Part shown: positions 20,550-30,578 of the stretch, piece after piece | Layout of the letters: the number at the start of each line of letters is the position of its first letter | Position numbering within the stretch: the first letter of the stretch is position 1 | Origin: Willaertia magna | Lineage: Eukaryota; Heterolobosea; Eutetramitea; Acrasida; Naegleriidae | NCBI GenBank assembly: GCA_902984215.1 | Contig: CADWAF010005394.1 | Span: 1 to 41,032, forward strand | Length of the DNA stretch: 41,032 nucleotides | Direction: 5' to 3' | The notes under the pieces: model-generated | What the model was told of the DNA's origin: nothing | The model's database searches: none | The model's input: only the letters and a program-made list of their open reading frames with translations | Program-made: the position numbers and the translations under genes

Positions 20550-21848
20550 TTATTCTTGATGTACAAATGATGAAAATTGTCTAGTTAATTTGTTTTTCTG
20601 TAGTGTATCTAATTTATCAAATTGAGAATTCTTTGATAAAAACATTTTCTTATAATTTGCATCTAATTTAATATTTGAATTCTCTGATGCTAAAGCTAAA
20701 TCACCAACACCAAATATTTCTTGTACAGAATGATTATATTTCAAATGTGTCAATAATCCACCTTTTAATAATTTCTTAAATGAATGATATTGTATTAATC
20801 TATTCCAACTTTCAAATGATAAAGTAAATCCACTAACATTTATCTTTTCAATAGGAGATACTCCATGTTGAACAGTTTCTAAATAATCTCTATAAGCACC
20901 TCTTTGAGAAGCCTTTTCTTTCTTAGAAATTGATTTTCCAGAAATATTTGCAATTTCATTCATTTCACCAATAATATCATCTAAATCACTACTACTAATA
21001 ACATCATCAATAACATCTAATTGATGACATGCTTCAAAAAGTAAAGCAAATGCTTGACCAACAGCTAATTTAATATTTAAACTATTAGTATTCATCATTT
21101 TGTTCTTTAAAACATCTTTTACTCTTGAAAATAACATACTAACAATATAATTAGCTGGAATCATTGATGCCAAAATTGACCAAGCATTAATACTACTTGC
21201 AACTACTTCATCATCTTTATCTTTCCAATAATTATTCATTAAAATATTTAAAACATTATTTTCACTTTCAATTAATAAATCTTCTGGAGAATTATCCATA
21301 AATTGCATTATTGCATAATTGAAAATAGCATCACATCTTACTTCAGTAGATTTACCATATGCGGCATCAGCATATTGAAGTAATAAATCTTTCATCTTAT
21401 TTGCAGTTTCAATTGATAAATAAATAGTATCTGAATGAGAAGCATTTAATGAACGAGTAAATGTATCTGTTGGTTGTTTAGAACCTCCTAATGTTACACT
21501 GAGTAATGAAAATACATTAAAGCTTAATTGAAGTTCATTAGAGGTTGTAGCCTTTTGACAACAGAACATGGCTCCGCTAGATAGTGACTCTAAATTATTA
21601 TATAATAAATCAATGGAATAATGTTTTTGTAAGATTTTGGTAATTGATTCTAATGCTTCTATTCTTGTAGCACTAGCCTTTTCGGTTAAGTTTTCAATTG
21701 AATCTCTAAAACTATCACCATAAGTTTCTAGAACATTTATTGAAGAAACAGTTGAACTGACTGAACTTAATGTATCATCATCTTCGGAACTGTAACCACC
21801 ATTCTTTTGTCTTTCTTCTTTAATTTCTTTTCTTGTTTTTTTACCCAT
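20550..21848 (-). CDS. IFRD (interferon-related developmental regulator) family protein
   Basis: A 432-residue frame. Residues 1-35 are charged and Ser-rich (MGKKTRKEIKEERQKNGG). An ARM/HEAT-like helical N-terminal domain follows (about 45-310), with LETYGDSFRDSIENLTEKAS resembling the start of the IFRD domain. The C-terminal IFRD segment is present: SKKEKASQRGAYRDYLETVQ, then ISGF-like and SFESWNRLIQYHSFKKLL. It corresponds to the KDKRKQR...FRD...DSWVKK pattern of human IFRD1/IFRD2. Family members act in transcriptional co-regulation and on translationally idle ribosomes; the function in this organism is not known. Length is close to animal IFRD proteins (about 440-450). It is transcribed divergently from the prolyl-hydroxylase-like gene. 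Confidence 0.88.
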   Translation of the reverse strand: MGKKTRKEIKEERQKNGGYSSEDDDTLSSVSSTVSSINVLETYGDSFRDSIENLTEKASATRIEALESITKILQKHYSIDLLYNNLESLSSGAMFCCQKATTSNELQLSFNVFSLLSVTLGGSKQPTDTFTRSLNASHSDTIYLSIETANKMKDLLLQYADAAYGKSTEVRCDAIFNYAIMQFMDNSPEDLLIESENNVLNILMNNYWKDKDDEVVASSINAWSILASMIPANYIVSMLFSRVKDVLKNKMMNTNSLNIKLAVGQAFALLFEACHQLDVIDDVISSSDLDDIIGEMNEIANISGKSISKKEKASQRGAYRDYLETVQHGVSPIEKINVSGFTLSFESWNRLIQYHSFKKLLKGGLLTHLKYNHSVQEIFGVGDLALASENSNIKLDANYKKMFLSKNSQFDKLDTLQKNKLTRQFSSFVHQE

Positions 21849-22308
21849 CTTTTATTCTTTTCAGTTATTATCGAAAGCCTATTAGTTCAAAAAGTTAGTT
21901 AAATAAAAAACTAAACTATATACTACGCTAAGTTAACTCTAGTTGTTGTTAAGAATTTTTTTTCAAAATTCGCATTTCAATATCCTCGTCCAAAAAGTTT
22001 ATTTTATAGGGTTGGATTTGGAAACAATTATAAAAAAACACGGCTTTTTTTAGCATCTTAATTTTGTTTGTGTTTTTGGTTGAAGGTAAGAAAGTTTTAA
22101 TTCAAACTTTGTAGAAATTAAGTTCAATGCCTCGCATGAGTTGACTTTTAAAACAAATTAAAGACAAGAAATTTGGTGAGCACTTCAAAATATACAAAAA
22201 AACTAACGTAGATATGTGGCGGTATTAGAATAGCATTTCAGTTTTGAGTTGTGGAAACTGTCAATTTACTACTTTTTGTAATTGACACAAATAACAAAAC
22301 AAAAAAGA
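21849..22308. other. 460-bp divergent promoter interval
   Basis: This lies between the starts of the IFRD gene (minus) and the oxygenase gene (plus). It contains poly-T and poly-A runs and a few G/C-bearing patches near 22000-22140. I find no RNA gene, repeat or small coding frame. Confidence 0.45.
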
Positions 22309-23196
22309 ATGAACGACAGTATTAAAGTTAATAAATTAAACAATGGAGTATTGTTATTTGAAAATGTACTTTCAGAAGAAGAATGTAAAATAATTATTGA
22401 TCATGCAGAACAAACCGGTTTTAAAACAGTCCCACCAACTGGTGGAAGACAATTAGTTTGGTCAGGAATTGAAGCTTCTAATGTTAGAAATAATCAAAGA
22501 ATAATTGAAGAACATACAGAATTTACAATTGAGTGGAGTAATAAAATTTTACAAAGAATTAAACAAGAATTATCCTCTGATTTAGAGTTTAGATTTGATA
22601 TTTTACCAACAGAAGTGAATGCCGCTGACGTTTGTCCAACAAGAGAAAAGGCTAAAGAATGGAAGATCAGTAGTGTCAGCGATAAATTCAGAATGTATAA
22701 ATATGAGAAGAAACAACATTTTTTAATGCATTTTGATGGTACAAATAGAAGATTAAGTACAAAACTAAACGAAGATCTAAAACCAATGGAACAATTTGTA
22801 GAACAAAGCTTTTTAACAATGTTAATTTATTTAAATAACGTTGAAGAAGGTGGTGACACCCAATTCTTTGACAATTTAACTAAAGTAGAAACATTCAACA
22901 TTAAACCTAAAAGAGGTTCAGCTGTGATTTTCTTACATGAATTGCTACACCAAGGAAATGATGTTCTAAAGGGATGTAAATATTTACTGAGAACTGATAT
23001 TTGTTACAAAAAGAAGAGAAAATTAATAGAACAAATAGATCCAAAACATTCCTTCATAAGCAATTTAGCCTTTAATAAAAACGATACAACAAAGAAGACA
23101 AAACAAAAGAAAGGCACAAAGGCTAATAGTGAAATGTACTGTATAACCGAATGGCAGAGAATGTATCATCCTTCATGTAAACAATACACAGATTAA
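22309..23196 (+). CDS. Prolyl-4-hydroxylase-like 2-oxoglutarate/Fe(II) oxygenase
   Basis: The first ATG (22309) gives 295 residues; the open frame extends 27 bases further upstream but without an ATG. The double-stranded beta-helix carries the iron triad: HFD in KKQHFLMHFDGTNRR (His-x-Asp) and a distal His in FLHELLHQG. A downstream basic residue in GCKYLLRTDICY would bind 2-oxoglutarate. FLTMLIYLNNVEEGGDTQFF is a classic P4H core strand pattern. The family hydroxylates prolyl or other residues using oxygen and 2-oxoglutarate. There is no signal peptide, so it is more likely cytosolic or nuclear than an ER collagen hydroxylase. The C-terminal Lys-rich stretch (KKTKQKKGTK) could be a nuclear signal. 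The substrate is unknown. Confidence 0.88.
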   Translation: MNDSIKVNKLNNGVLLFENVLSEEECKIIIDHAEQTGFKTVPPTGGRQLVWSGIEASNVRNNQRIIEEHTEFTIEWSNKILQRIKQELSSDLEFRFDILPTEVNAADVCPTREKAKEWKISSVSDKFRMYKYEKKQHFLMHFDGTNRRLSTKLNEDLKPMEQFVEQSFLTMLIYLNNVEEGGDTQFFDNLTKVETFNIKPKRGSAVIFLHELLHQGNDVLKGCKYLLRTDICYKKKRKLIEQIDPKHSFISNLAFNKNDTTKKTKQKKGTKANSEMYCITEWQRMYHPSCKQYTD

Positions 23197-23524
23197 AGTC
23201 ATTTTACCTTCCTTCACAAGATCTTACAGTACCCATTTGTTCTTTTGGTTTTCGCTCTAACCCTCATTGGGGTGTTTTAATGGTTCACTTATTACATTTA
23301 AACTCTAAAAACCCCATTTAAATTACCAATAATTTATCCTGACAAATTTCTTTATTCTTCATTTGACACTTGATTCTTCCTCACAGGTTAAATTTATTGC
23401 CTTGTGAACAACAAGCGAAAGAAGTAGCCTATTCAAAAGTCTTCCTTGTGGATAATTAAAATATTCGCCAGCAGAACTAAAACATTATCCAAAAAAACAA
23501 CCAAATTAACTTAGTAGAAAAACA
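23197..23524. other. Intergenic, no gene seen
   Basis: 328 bases lie between the oxygenase stop and the next plus-strand frame. They hold the oxygenase 3' end and presumably the next promoter. No conserved motif or RNA gene is recognised. Confidence 0.4.
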
Positions 23525-23974
23525 ATGAAAGCAAATCAAAGCAAACATGAAAGTACAAGAAAGAAGTGTTTAAACTTTTCTTTAAACTGCAATCAGATGG
23601 GAAAAACGAAAAAACAAAGAATTGTGAATTTTAATAAATTAAAGAGAGATATACAGCAATCTTTTACAATAGTAAAAGAAACCAATATAATTAAAGATAA
23701 ACCTAACCAACCAAGCTTCCCACTTTTATTGCTTCAATTACTAACTAGTCAACCTCAACGAAATAATCAACAAACAATTAATTTTAAAGATATTAAAACG
23801 AGTACTAACGAATTGGACAACTTACTTCTACAAAACACAACTAATAATAATGCAATAAGGTTTAATAACGATGTTTCCAACAGTATACGGACAAACCACG
23901 ATTCAACAACATCTACTTCCATTCATCATTATCTGCAGTTGGCTACAAGAAGCCAATCATGTGATCACTGTTAG
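23525..23974 (+). CDS. Basic hypothetical protein
   Basis: A 149-codon frame. The upstream Met gives MKANQSKHESTRKK, but the second Met at 23597 (MGKTKKQRIVNFNKLKRD) gives a more protein-like start and may be the true one. The N-terminal 30 residues from that Met are strongly basic. A short hydrophobic run (SFPLLLLQLLTSQ) follows, then an Asn/Thr/Ser-rich disordered tail. No domain is recognised; a small nucleolar or ribosome-associated protein is possible. No intron is evident. It converges with the PI3K gene, with 195 bases between the stops. Confidence 0.5.
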   Translation: MKANQSKHESTRKKCLNFSLNCNQMGKTKKQRIVNFNKLKRDIQQSFTIVKETNIIKDKPNQPSFPLLLLQLLTSQPQRNNQQTINFKDIKTSTNELDNLLLQNTTNNNAIRFNNDVSNSIRTNHDSTTSTSIHHYLQLATRSQSCDHC

Positions 23975-24169
23975 TTTATATTCAGGCTAATTTATTGAAA
24001 ACCACAAATGGATTTCCCTAAAACTCTCTTGTCAATAATAAAAAAGGAAAGACATTTTACAAAAGCGAAGAGTCCAAACGTTATTCTCCAAATAGTTTAT
24101 TCTCTAACCAATCTATCACCAAAACTACATGATCGCAAATAAACAAGTGTTAATGAAAGTATAATACAT

Positions 24170-27100
24170 TTATTTTCTGTGGGCGATGATGTGAACCATA
24201 TCATTGATACGTGCACGTGTATTTGATAATGATTCCTTTATCTTTTCTTTGAATATTTCGTTTGCTTCTTCTGTTGTAGCCTTTAATACTAAACATTTTC
24301 TTAACCACGATACATCTTCAATACTACACAATTCTGGAATACCTGTACCCAACATTAGAGTAAACAAGGTAATAATCATGTGACCATATTTTCTTAAAAT
24401 ATTGTAAGCTTTACAACCTAAATCAGCAAACTTATTAAACATTACACTATTTTCATTACCCATAACATAAGCATACATAGGTGTAAATACGAAAGGAGTA
24501 GTTTCACGTTTAATACCTGCAAAAGTTTTAAAGTGACCAAGGAAGTGACCAAAATCAATGTGGAACAAATCACCTCTTTTAGTAATCATAATATTATCAT
24601 TGTGTCTATCACCAATACCCAAGACATAAGTAGCAGAGCAATAACCAGCACATGAATGTACGAAATTGTTAACAACTGTATCCCACTCTTCATCGCTATT
24701 GAATTTCTTTAACCATTTAGCAATTGGATCTGCTTTAAATGCACCACTAGCACCACCACGTTCAGCAGTAATATTTGCAATAGTTTGACTGTTCAAAACA
24801 ATTTCAATCATACCTGTCATTTCACCTGTACAAATACAACCATATGGTTGCATGTGTAAATCTAATCCTTCTTTCTTCCATAAAGTATCCATGACCTTAA
24901 GAACTTGCAATGTTAGTAAATCTTGTCTCAAATCATCACCTGCCTTAAACATAACTTTAATATCATCTCCAGTTTCATCAGCATTCTTAAAACATAACCA
25001 CAATGGTCTTTTGGCGCTGTCCATGACTTTACATTTTTCTGGGATAATACCAATAACTTCCATACGTGGAGATAATGGAAGTTTATATTTAGGTGGTTGT
25101 TTTAAGTCCTTTAGTAAATTAACTAATGCATCATTAACAGTTGTTTTCTTTTCGTGTTTAATTTTAATTGCAATCTCTAATAACTGTTCTAACACACCGT
25201 TTTGTTTTAACAATTCTCTTCTGTGACCACCAGAATTTAATAAATATTCTTCTAAAATCAAACCGTGTCTTTCTCTAACAGTTGGTACGTGCATTTCAGC
25301 CTTCAAATGCCAAAAGAGAATATGACCAATAATGTGTGTAGATCTTAAACCTCTTTGTAATAAAAATCTTGAAAGACTATTATCATGGTATAACTCGTAT
25401 TTAAGGGTTTGAACTAATTGTAACAAGAAATCACACAATTGGTTATCATCCATTTCATTTAATCTTTCAGCAGCATATTGTCTTACTCTGGCATCAGCAA
25501 AGTTATAATCAAACAATTCAAGAGCATCAATTGGGTGCATTGGTTTCCATTTTGACATTAAAGAGTGAGCAATAAATCTCGCCTGTGGATGTCTCCAAGG
25601 AACAGAAAGTAAAAATTTAGGTAACGCTTTTGGATTTTCAACTAAGCTTTCTCTATTAGACCAAATAATCCATTTTTCAATTTCGCTCAATTCATGTAAA
25701 GGGTCTGTATCAATAATATCTGATAATTTCTTTTGTAATTCTTCGCCTTGTGGCATTTCAGTCTTAAAATGTTCGTTAAGAGTCTTTTCAAAAGAAATAT
25801 AACGTTTAGCCATCTTTTTTGGTGGTTGACCTCTTGGATAAGCAACAGGTAAAGAATATTTATCAAATGAATAACTAATAACATATGGTGTTTCATCTGT
25901 ACCTATATTTTCAGCAACAACACTAATTGGTTGAGCAGAATCATCTGGCCACATTTTTGATGCATAATTACCTTGTTTTAAGAAACCTTTATAATCAATC
26001 ATTGTAGTAATAACATAACCTAATGGTACATCTTTAGATGTTACATGTTGTATTGTTGTACTTGTACTACCTTTAGAATTAGTTAAAACTCTTGCATAAA
26101 TAGTAAAACATAATTTAGTTTCTCTTGGTATATCTGAAATTAAAATATCATCAAATGTAATAAATTGATTCCATCTAGGAGATCTATTAAAAGGTACTAA
26201 CTTTGTAATCTTAGGTCTAGTTAATAAAGTACCTCCATGATATAATTCACAACAAATAAATAAATAAGTATCATCTAATTGAGTAGTATTTAATGCGTGA
26301 CTATCTAAATTATCTACTCCAACAATTTTTACTCTTAAATTCTTTACTAAATCCCATAAACTAATTGATTGCATTTTGGCCCAATCCTTTCCAATAAATC
26401 TAACTTTGTCATGAAGTAATTTCTCTTCTCTTTCATATTTAAAATCATAAGATACAGTTTTCAATATAACATCTCTTGGATCTAATTCAGCTTTAACTGT
26501 TTCTTTATCTAATAATGTTAAACTTGGTTTTACTCCTTTTTTCATACATTTTCTAATAATATCAAATTCAATCATCTTATTTGAACCATACATATATTCT
26601 GCAGTACCTGCTGCTTTTAAAACCCAATCTTCTTTACTTCTTTTCAATTGATGCGCTTGATTAAATTTATGTAAGAAACTTTCCGCAAAATCATCAGCAC
26701 TAGTATTACATACATCACATTCTACAGTCTTTGAAATCTTTGATCCTACTAAATTACAATTAACGTTAATTAAAATCTTTTTGGTATCATTTGGTGTTAT
26801 TGGTTCAACAGAAAGAAAGACTGGAGGTAAAAAGGCTTCTCTTTCTTCTAAATTTTGAGTACTCTTTTCAAAATATTGAATACTACTTTTTTAAATATCA
26901 TCTTGTTAATTAATAAACTTACTTTTTTACGGTTTCTCGGAAGGTTTGTACTTCTTCAGAGTTGGAGCACCAATCTCTGGAAGGTCCTAAAATAATTTCA
27001 ATTTCTTTTAAGATTTCCTCTCTAGTGGAAGCTGAAGCTAAACGTTTGGATGTCTAATACAGTTGTTGAGATATTCTTTACTGATCCGGCTCATTAAAAT

Positions 27101-27282
27101 TATGTACTTACTTCGTCATCTTCTTCTAGGATTTTACGATAAAATTGTTCATCTCTGTTGGTTTTGGTTTTTGATTCTAAACGTTTGATTGCTGCTTCGT
27201 AAATTGCGTCTGTTGGTTTTTCTTCAGTACTTTCATTCTGTTCCACAACAACTTCATCATCATAATTATCCTCAGCAGGCAT
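24170..27282 (-). CDS. Class I phosphoinositide 3-kinase catalytic subunit (p110-like)
   Basis: Three exons on the minus strand (27112-27282, 26923-27053, 24170-26882), split by introns of 58 and 40 bases, give 1004 residues. An acidic N-terminus is followed by a Ras-binding domain (about 120-235, ending RKCMKKGVKPSLTLLDKE). Then come a C2 domain (about 275-370), a helical PIK domain (from about 498, EKWIIWSNRE) and the kinase domain. Kinase motifs are GDDLRQD near residue 750, the catalytic loop GDRHNDNIMI near 859 and HIDFGHF near 871. The activation loop has a KRETTPF motif like the KRER of class I enzymes. The enzyme makes PtdIns(3,4,5)P3 at the plasma membrane. Class I is inferred from the Ras-binding domain and loop; an N-terminal adaptor-binding domain is not evident. 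Without the splices the first 179 residues are missed. Confidence 0.92.
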
Positions 27283-27416
27283 TTTTTATTTTAATAATAA
27301 AAGATTGACAAGTGAATTTAAAGTTTTGTAAAAAAACATGTAAAGTCAAAAATTGCCAGACAGAACCCTTCTTTTATTTACAGATTTTGGGTACAATTGT
27401 GACACAATCATAGTAT

Positions 27417-27627
27417 TTATCTTTGGTTTCTTCTAACATCTTGTCCCTCTACAACCCTTGTTTTTAAACCGGTTACTCCATGATCTTTTTTATTAAGTTA
27501 TAAAAATTATTTTAAAACTAAAGCATTACCTACCTTCTCTTACTTCAGCTGAGTGTACTTCATTTCTCTCTGCCAAAATCTTGGACTTAATACTCATTGG
27601 TAAACGCTTTGGTTTAGTTTTTGCCAT
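27417..27627 (-). CDS. Two-exon 53-residue basic protein
   Basis: Exon 1 is 27534-27627 (31 codons plus one base) and exon 2 is 27417-27484. They are separated by a 49-base intron with a GTAGGT donor and an AAAAAAG acceptor. The product begins MAKTKPKRLPMSIKSKILAE and ends in GLKTRVVEGQDVRRNQR. The unspliced frame stops soon after the donor, so the splice is required for the longer protein. The sequence is dense, basic and not low-complexity, which argues for a real conserved small protein, perhaps ribosome- or RNA-associated. I cannot name the family. An alternative donor (GTAAGA) lies 10 bases upstream. Confidence 0.5.
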
Positions 27628-28352
27628 GTTTTTTTAATTGTTTTTTATATTTAGTTGTTTAAAAATTAGTTTTTATATTTAAACTAAATTAAACCAAAGT
27701 CACAACCATAGACTGGAAGAGGTTTTGTAATTTTCTTGGAAGGAATACTTAGTCTTTTGTCAGACAATAGAAGTCATTTGCTAATCCTTTAAGTAAACTT
27801 TGCTTTTTGGTCAACTACCTTTCTTAATGCTTTTAAACTGGCGGGGAGTTGCAGCCCTAAACTGCGCATCAACCAAACTAATCACCTGAAGGGATTTTGT
27901 TTTTAAAAATCTCTCAACTACCTCCTTCTTATTGCAGACAAAGGATTGCATTACGTGCAGTATAAGAGTGAAAAAGGCTCACGTTTTGTTTTCACTTATT
28001 TTTGTAGTTTGCTTGAGTTCTATTAGAATGCTGAAAGGAAGCATTACGTGTTCCAGAAAAGACAGAAATTAAGTCTTTAGCGAGCTGTGCTTTGATTGGG
28101 GATTCTTTGCGTTGTTGATTGAATAAAAATAACTTATTCACCGGTGAATTCCAATCGGCCGTACAAAAAAATTAAATTTTAATCGATTAACTGAAAAAAA
28201 AAGGTTTAACACATTTTTTTTAAAAATTATATCCCTCCACAACCACTCTCTCCTGTAGCGTTATCTAATTGTTACCTTTGGTAATATCCTAAAGACTAGA
28301 CTAACCTATTTTTTTACCGATACAATACTAATCAGAGGTCCATTAAATTATA
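27628..28352. other. 725-bp divergent intergenic region
   Basis: This region separates the 53-residue gene (minus) from the MYB gene (plus). It includes a relatively G/C-bearing patch at about 27840-28160 and A/T runs near both starts. The MYB gene therefore has a long upstream region. I see no tRNA, no open frame of note and no repeat. Confidence 0.4.
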
Positions 28353-30269
28353 ATGCTTTACGAAATGAATTTCGAAACAAAAATACCAAAGAACACTTCA
28401 TTAGACGATTTATTTGCAATGTTTAACACCAGTGGTAACAATTATTCTTTTAATCCACATGAAGATGAAGATATTACAGACTTTCTTAGTTCAAGTCCAC
28501 CAACAAATGAAGAATTAACCGGCTTTTACTGCAACAAAGATGAAGATGATTTAATACAATCCTCTTCTACCTTAACACTAATTGATTCTAAACAGCAATC
28601 AATGCGAAGAACATCTTCGGCAACATCACTTTCTGGATTATCTTTAGAAAATATTATGGGTGATTGTACCCCAATGTCTGAAGATATTCAAAAACAATTA
28701 CAAGACGAATCAATTAATACTAATATTTCCACTCCTATCACTATTCCATCTTCTACACCTTCCTTTAATCCTTTAAGTTTTAATCCTTCACTATTACTAA
28801 AGCCTAGAGGTTTTGGTATTGATATTAGAGATCAATTCTCACTATTAAAATTCAACAAACAATTTGAATTTTTAAATAATGCCAATAATAATACTAATAA
28901 TAACACATCCCCAAGTATAGCTTCTCTTTCTCCAACTTCAACTTTACTAAAAGATGCTATTACTTCAACGATAGAAAATAATAAGTCTGAAATGCTAGAG
29001 GAAAAGGACAATAACGAAAATATTGCTGTAACAACAAATGAAGATGATTCAAATGGAAAAGTACCACAAGGATATAAAATAATAGACGGTGAAATGTATA
29101 ATGATAGAGGATATAAAATTTGTGGATTTATGAATCAACATAATAGACCATGTCAAAGAATAGGAAAGTGTCCTTTCCATGATAGGTTAAAGAAGAATAA
29201 AGAAAGTGAGAAAAATACTTCCTTACCTACAACGGGTGCGGGAATAATTGCAGCACAAGATTCTATTGAACCAGAGCAATTACCTATTTCTTCGTCCGTA
29301 ATTGAAAAGAAGTCTAAAAAGAAGAAAGAAGTTACCACCACTTGTGAAGCAACAGAGAAACCATCCACTAAAAAGCCTTACAAACAAGGTTGGACAAAAG
29401 AAGAACATATAAAGTTTTTAAAAGGCCTAGAATTACATGGTAAAGGTTCTTGGAAGGAAATAAGTCAAATTGTTGGAACTAGAACACCTACACAAATTCA
29501 ATCACATGCCCAAAAATACTTTTTGAGACAAAAACAACAAAAGAAGAATAAGAGAAGTATACATGATTTCACAATGGATGACCTGAAAAAACAATTAACT
29601 ACTTCGTCTTCTACTTCTTCCTTGGATAGTACAGTAAGCAGTGATGCGTTAAGTACTGTTTCTGAAAAGACAACTCACAAGAGAAAGAGAAACAAGAAGA
29701 CATCCAAGAGTAAGGAAAATGTTGTTGCTTTGGTAAAAGAAGAGCCTATTAAAGAAGTGGAACCTGTAGTTGAGCAAATAATTGTAAAAGAAGAAGCAAT
29801 TCCTACATTTGACGAAACAATGTTCAAGAATGAGATATTTGGCGAAACATTCACTGGTAGTAATACTGATGCCTCATCTATTTTAAAGCAATTTGGACTA
29901 TCACCACCAAAACAAACTGGAAATAGCTACATTGAATTAATACAAAAGTTACACAACTTGAAGACTTATACAAACAATAATATCAATACAACAGTCACAC
30001 CTGTTTCTAATGCCCCTGTATTTAATCCAACCACATTGCCAAAAGCACCTATTTTCCCATCATTCGATGATTTTGTATCATTTGATGAAATGGATTTCCG
30101 CAATGACAATAACAATGGTTCGCTGCTTAATACAAGTACAGAAAAGAATAATAATCTCAATGACCTGTATGATGCTTGGGACATTGAAACAAATCTTTTT
30201 GACACTGATCCATTTGCACAACCATTCAATAAGAAACAAAAGATGATAAATAAGCCGTTCTTTCAATAA
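28353..30269 (+). CDS. SHAQKYF-class MYB transcription factor with a Cys/His motif
   Basis: A 638-residue single-exon frame. Most of it is Asn/Ser/Thr-rich and acidic low-complexity sequence, as in many protist transcription factors. A single MYB/SANT repeat spans about residues 343-392 with WTKEEHIKFLKGLELHG, GSWKEISQIVGTRTPTQIQ and the diagnostic SHAQKYF at 384-390. SHAQKYF single-repeat proteins bind I-box/GATA-like or TATCC-type DNA elements in plants and Dictyostelium. About 90 residues upstream, residues 257-276 read CGFMNQHNRPCQRIGKCPFH. This C-x9-C-x5-C-x2-H arrangement looks zinc-binding and precedes a basic segment. The gene is probably nuclear and regulated from its long upstream region. 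A second in-frame Met at codon 5 is an alternative start. Confidence 0.88.
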   Translation: MLYEMNFETKIPKNTSLDDLFAMFNTSGNNYSFNPHEDEDITDFLSSSPPTNEELTGFYCNKDEDDLIQSSSTLTLIDSKQQSMRRTSSATSLSGLSLENIMGDCTPMSEDIQKQLQDESINTNISTPITIPSSTPSFNPLSFNPSLLLKPRGFGIDIRDQFSLLKFNKQFEFLNNANNNTNNNTSPSIASLSPTSTLLKDAITSTIENNKSEMLEEKDNNENIAVTTNEDDSNGKVPQGYKIIDGEMYNDRGYKICGFMNQHNRPCQRIGKCPFHDRLKKNKESEKNTSLPTTGAGIIAAQDSIEPEQLPISSSVIEKKSKKKKEVTTTCEATEKPSTKKPYKQGWTKEEHIKFLKGLELHGKGSWKEISQIVGTRTPTQIQSHAQKYFLRQKQQKKNKRSIHDFTMDDLKKQLTTSSSTSSLDSTVSSDALSTVSEKTTHKRKRNKKTSKSKENVVALVKEEPIKEVEPVVEQIIVKEEAIPTFDETMFKNEIFGETFTGSNTDASSILKQFGLSPPKQTGNSYIELIQKLHNLKTYTNNNINTTVTPVSNAPVFNPTTLPKAPIFPSFDDFVSFDEMDFRNDNNNGSLLNTSTEKNNNLNDLYDAWDIETNLFDTDPFAQPFNKKQKMINKPFFQ

Positions 30270-30578
30270 AATAATTTATTAAGTTCAATAGTTTTTTATT
30301 ATAATTTTTGTAGAGCTGATTTATTCTTTTGGCAATAAAAACAAATTTATAAATGTTAACAATTCCAGAGAGTAAAATTGATCAATTAATCAGTGTTGCT
30401 TTGCATTCCGATTCAATCCACAACAGCTTATTGTTTTCTTCCATCTTATTTTGGCAAACTTGCAATAAATAACATCTCCTCCATACTTTGGCTCTGCTCC
30501 TTTATTCACTTTGTAAAAAAAAAATTTAAAACCTTTCCCCTTCTCCGTTATTCACACTTTTAAAAAAAATATAACAAG
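30270..30578. other. Intergenic, V-ATPase promoter region
   Basis: 309 bases lie between the MYB stop and the V-ATPase start. They contain A/T runs and a C/T-rich patch at 30470-30560 just upstream of the ATG. No RNA gene or repeat is visible. Confidence 0.4.

Noticed and set aside
22282..22308. Nine-codon upstream extension of the oxygenase starting at TTG
   Set aside because: No ATG is present and a normal ATG follows at 22309, giving a complete family-like protein.
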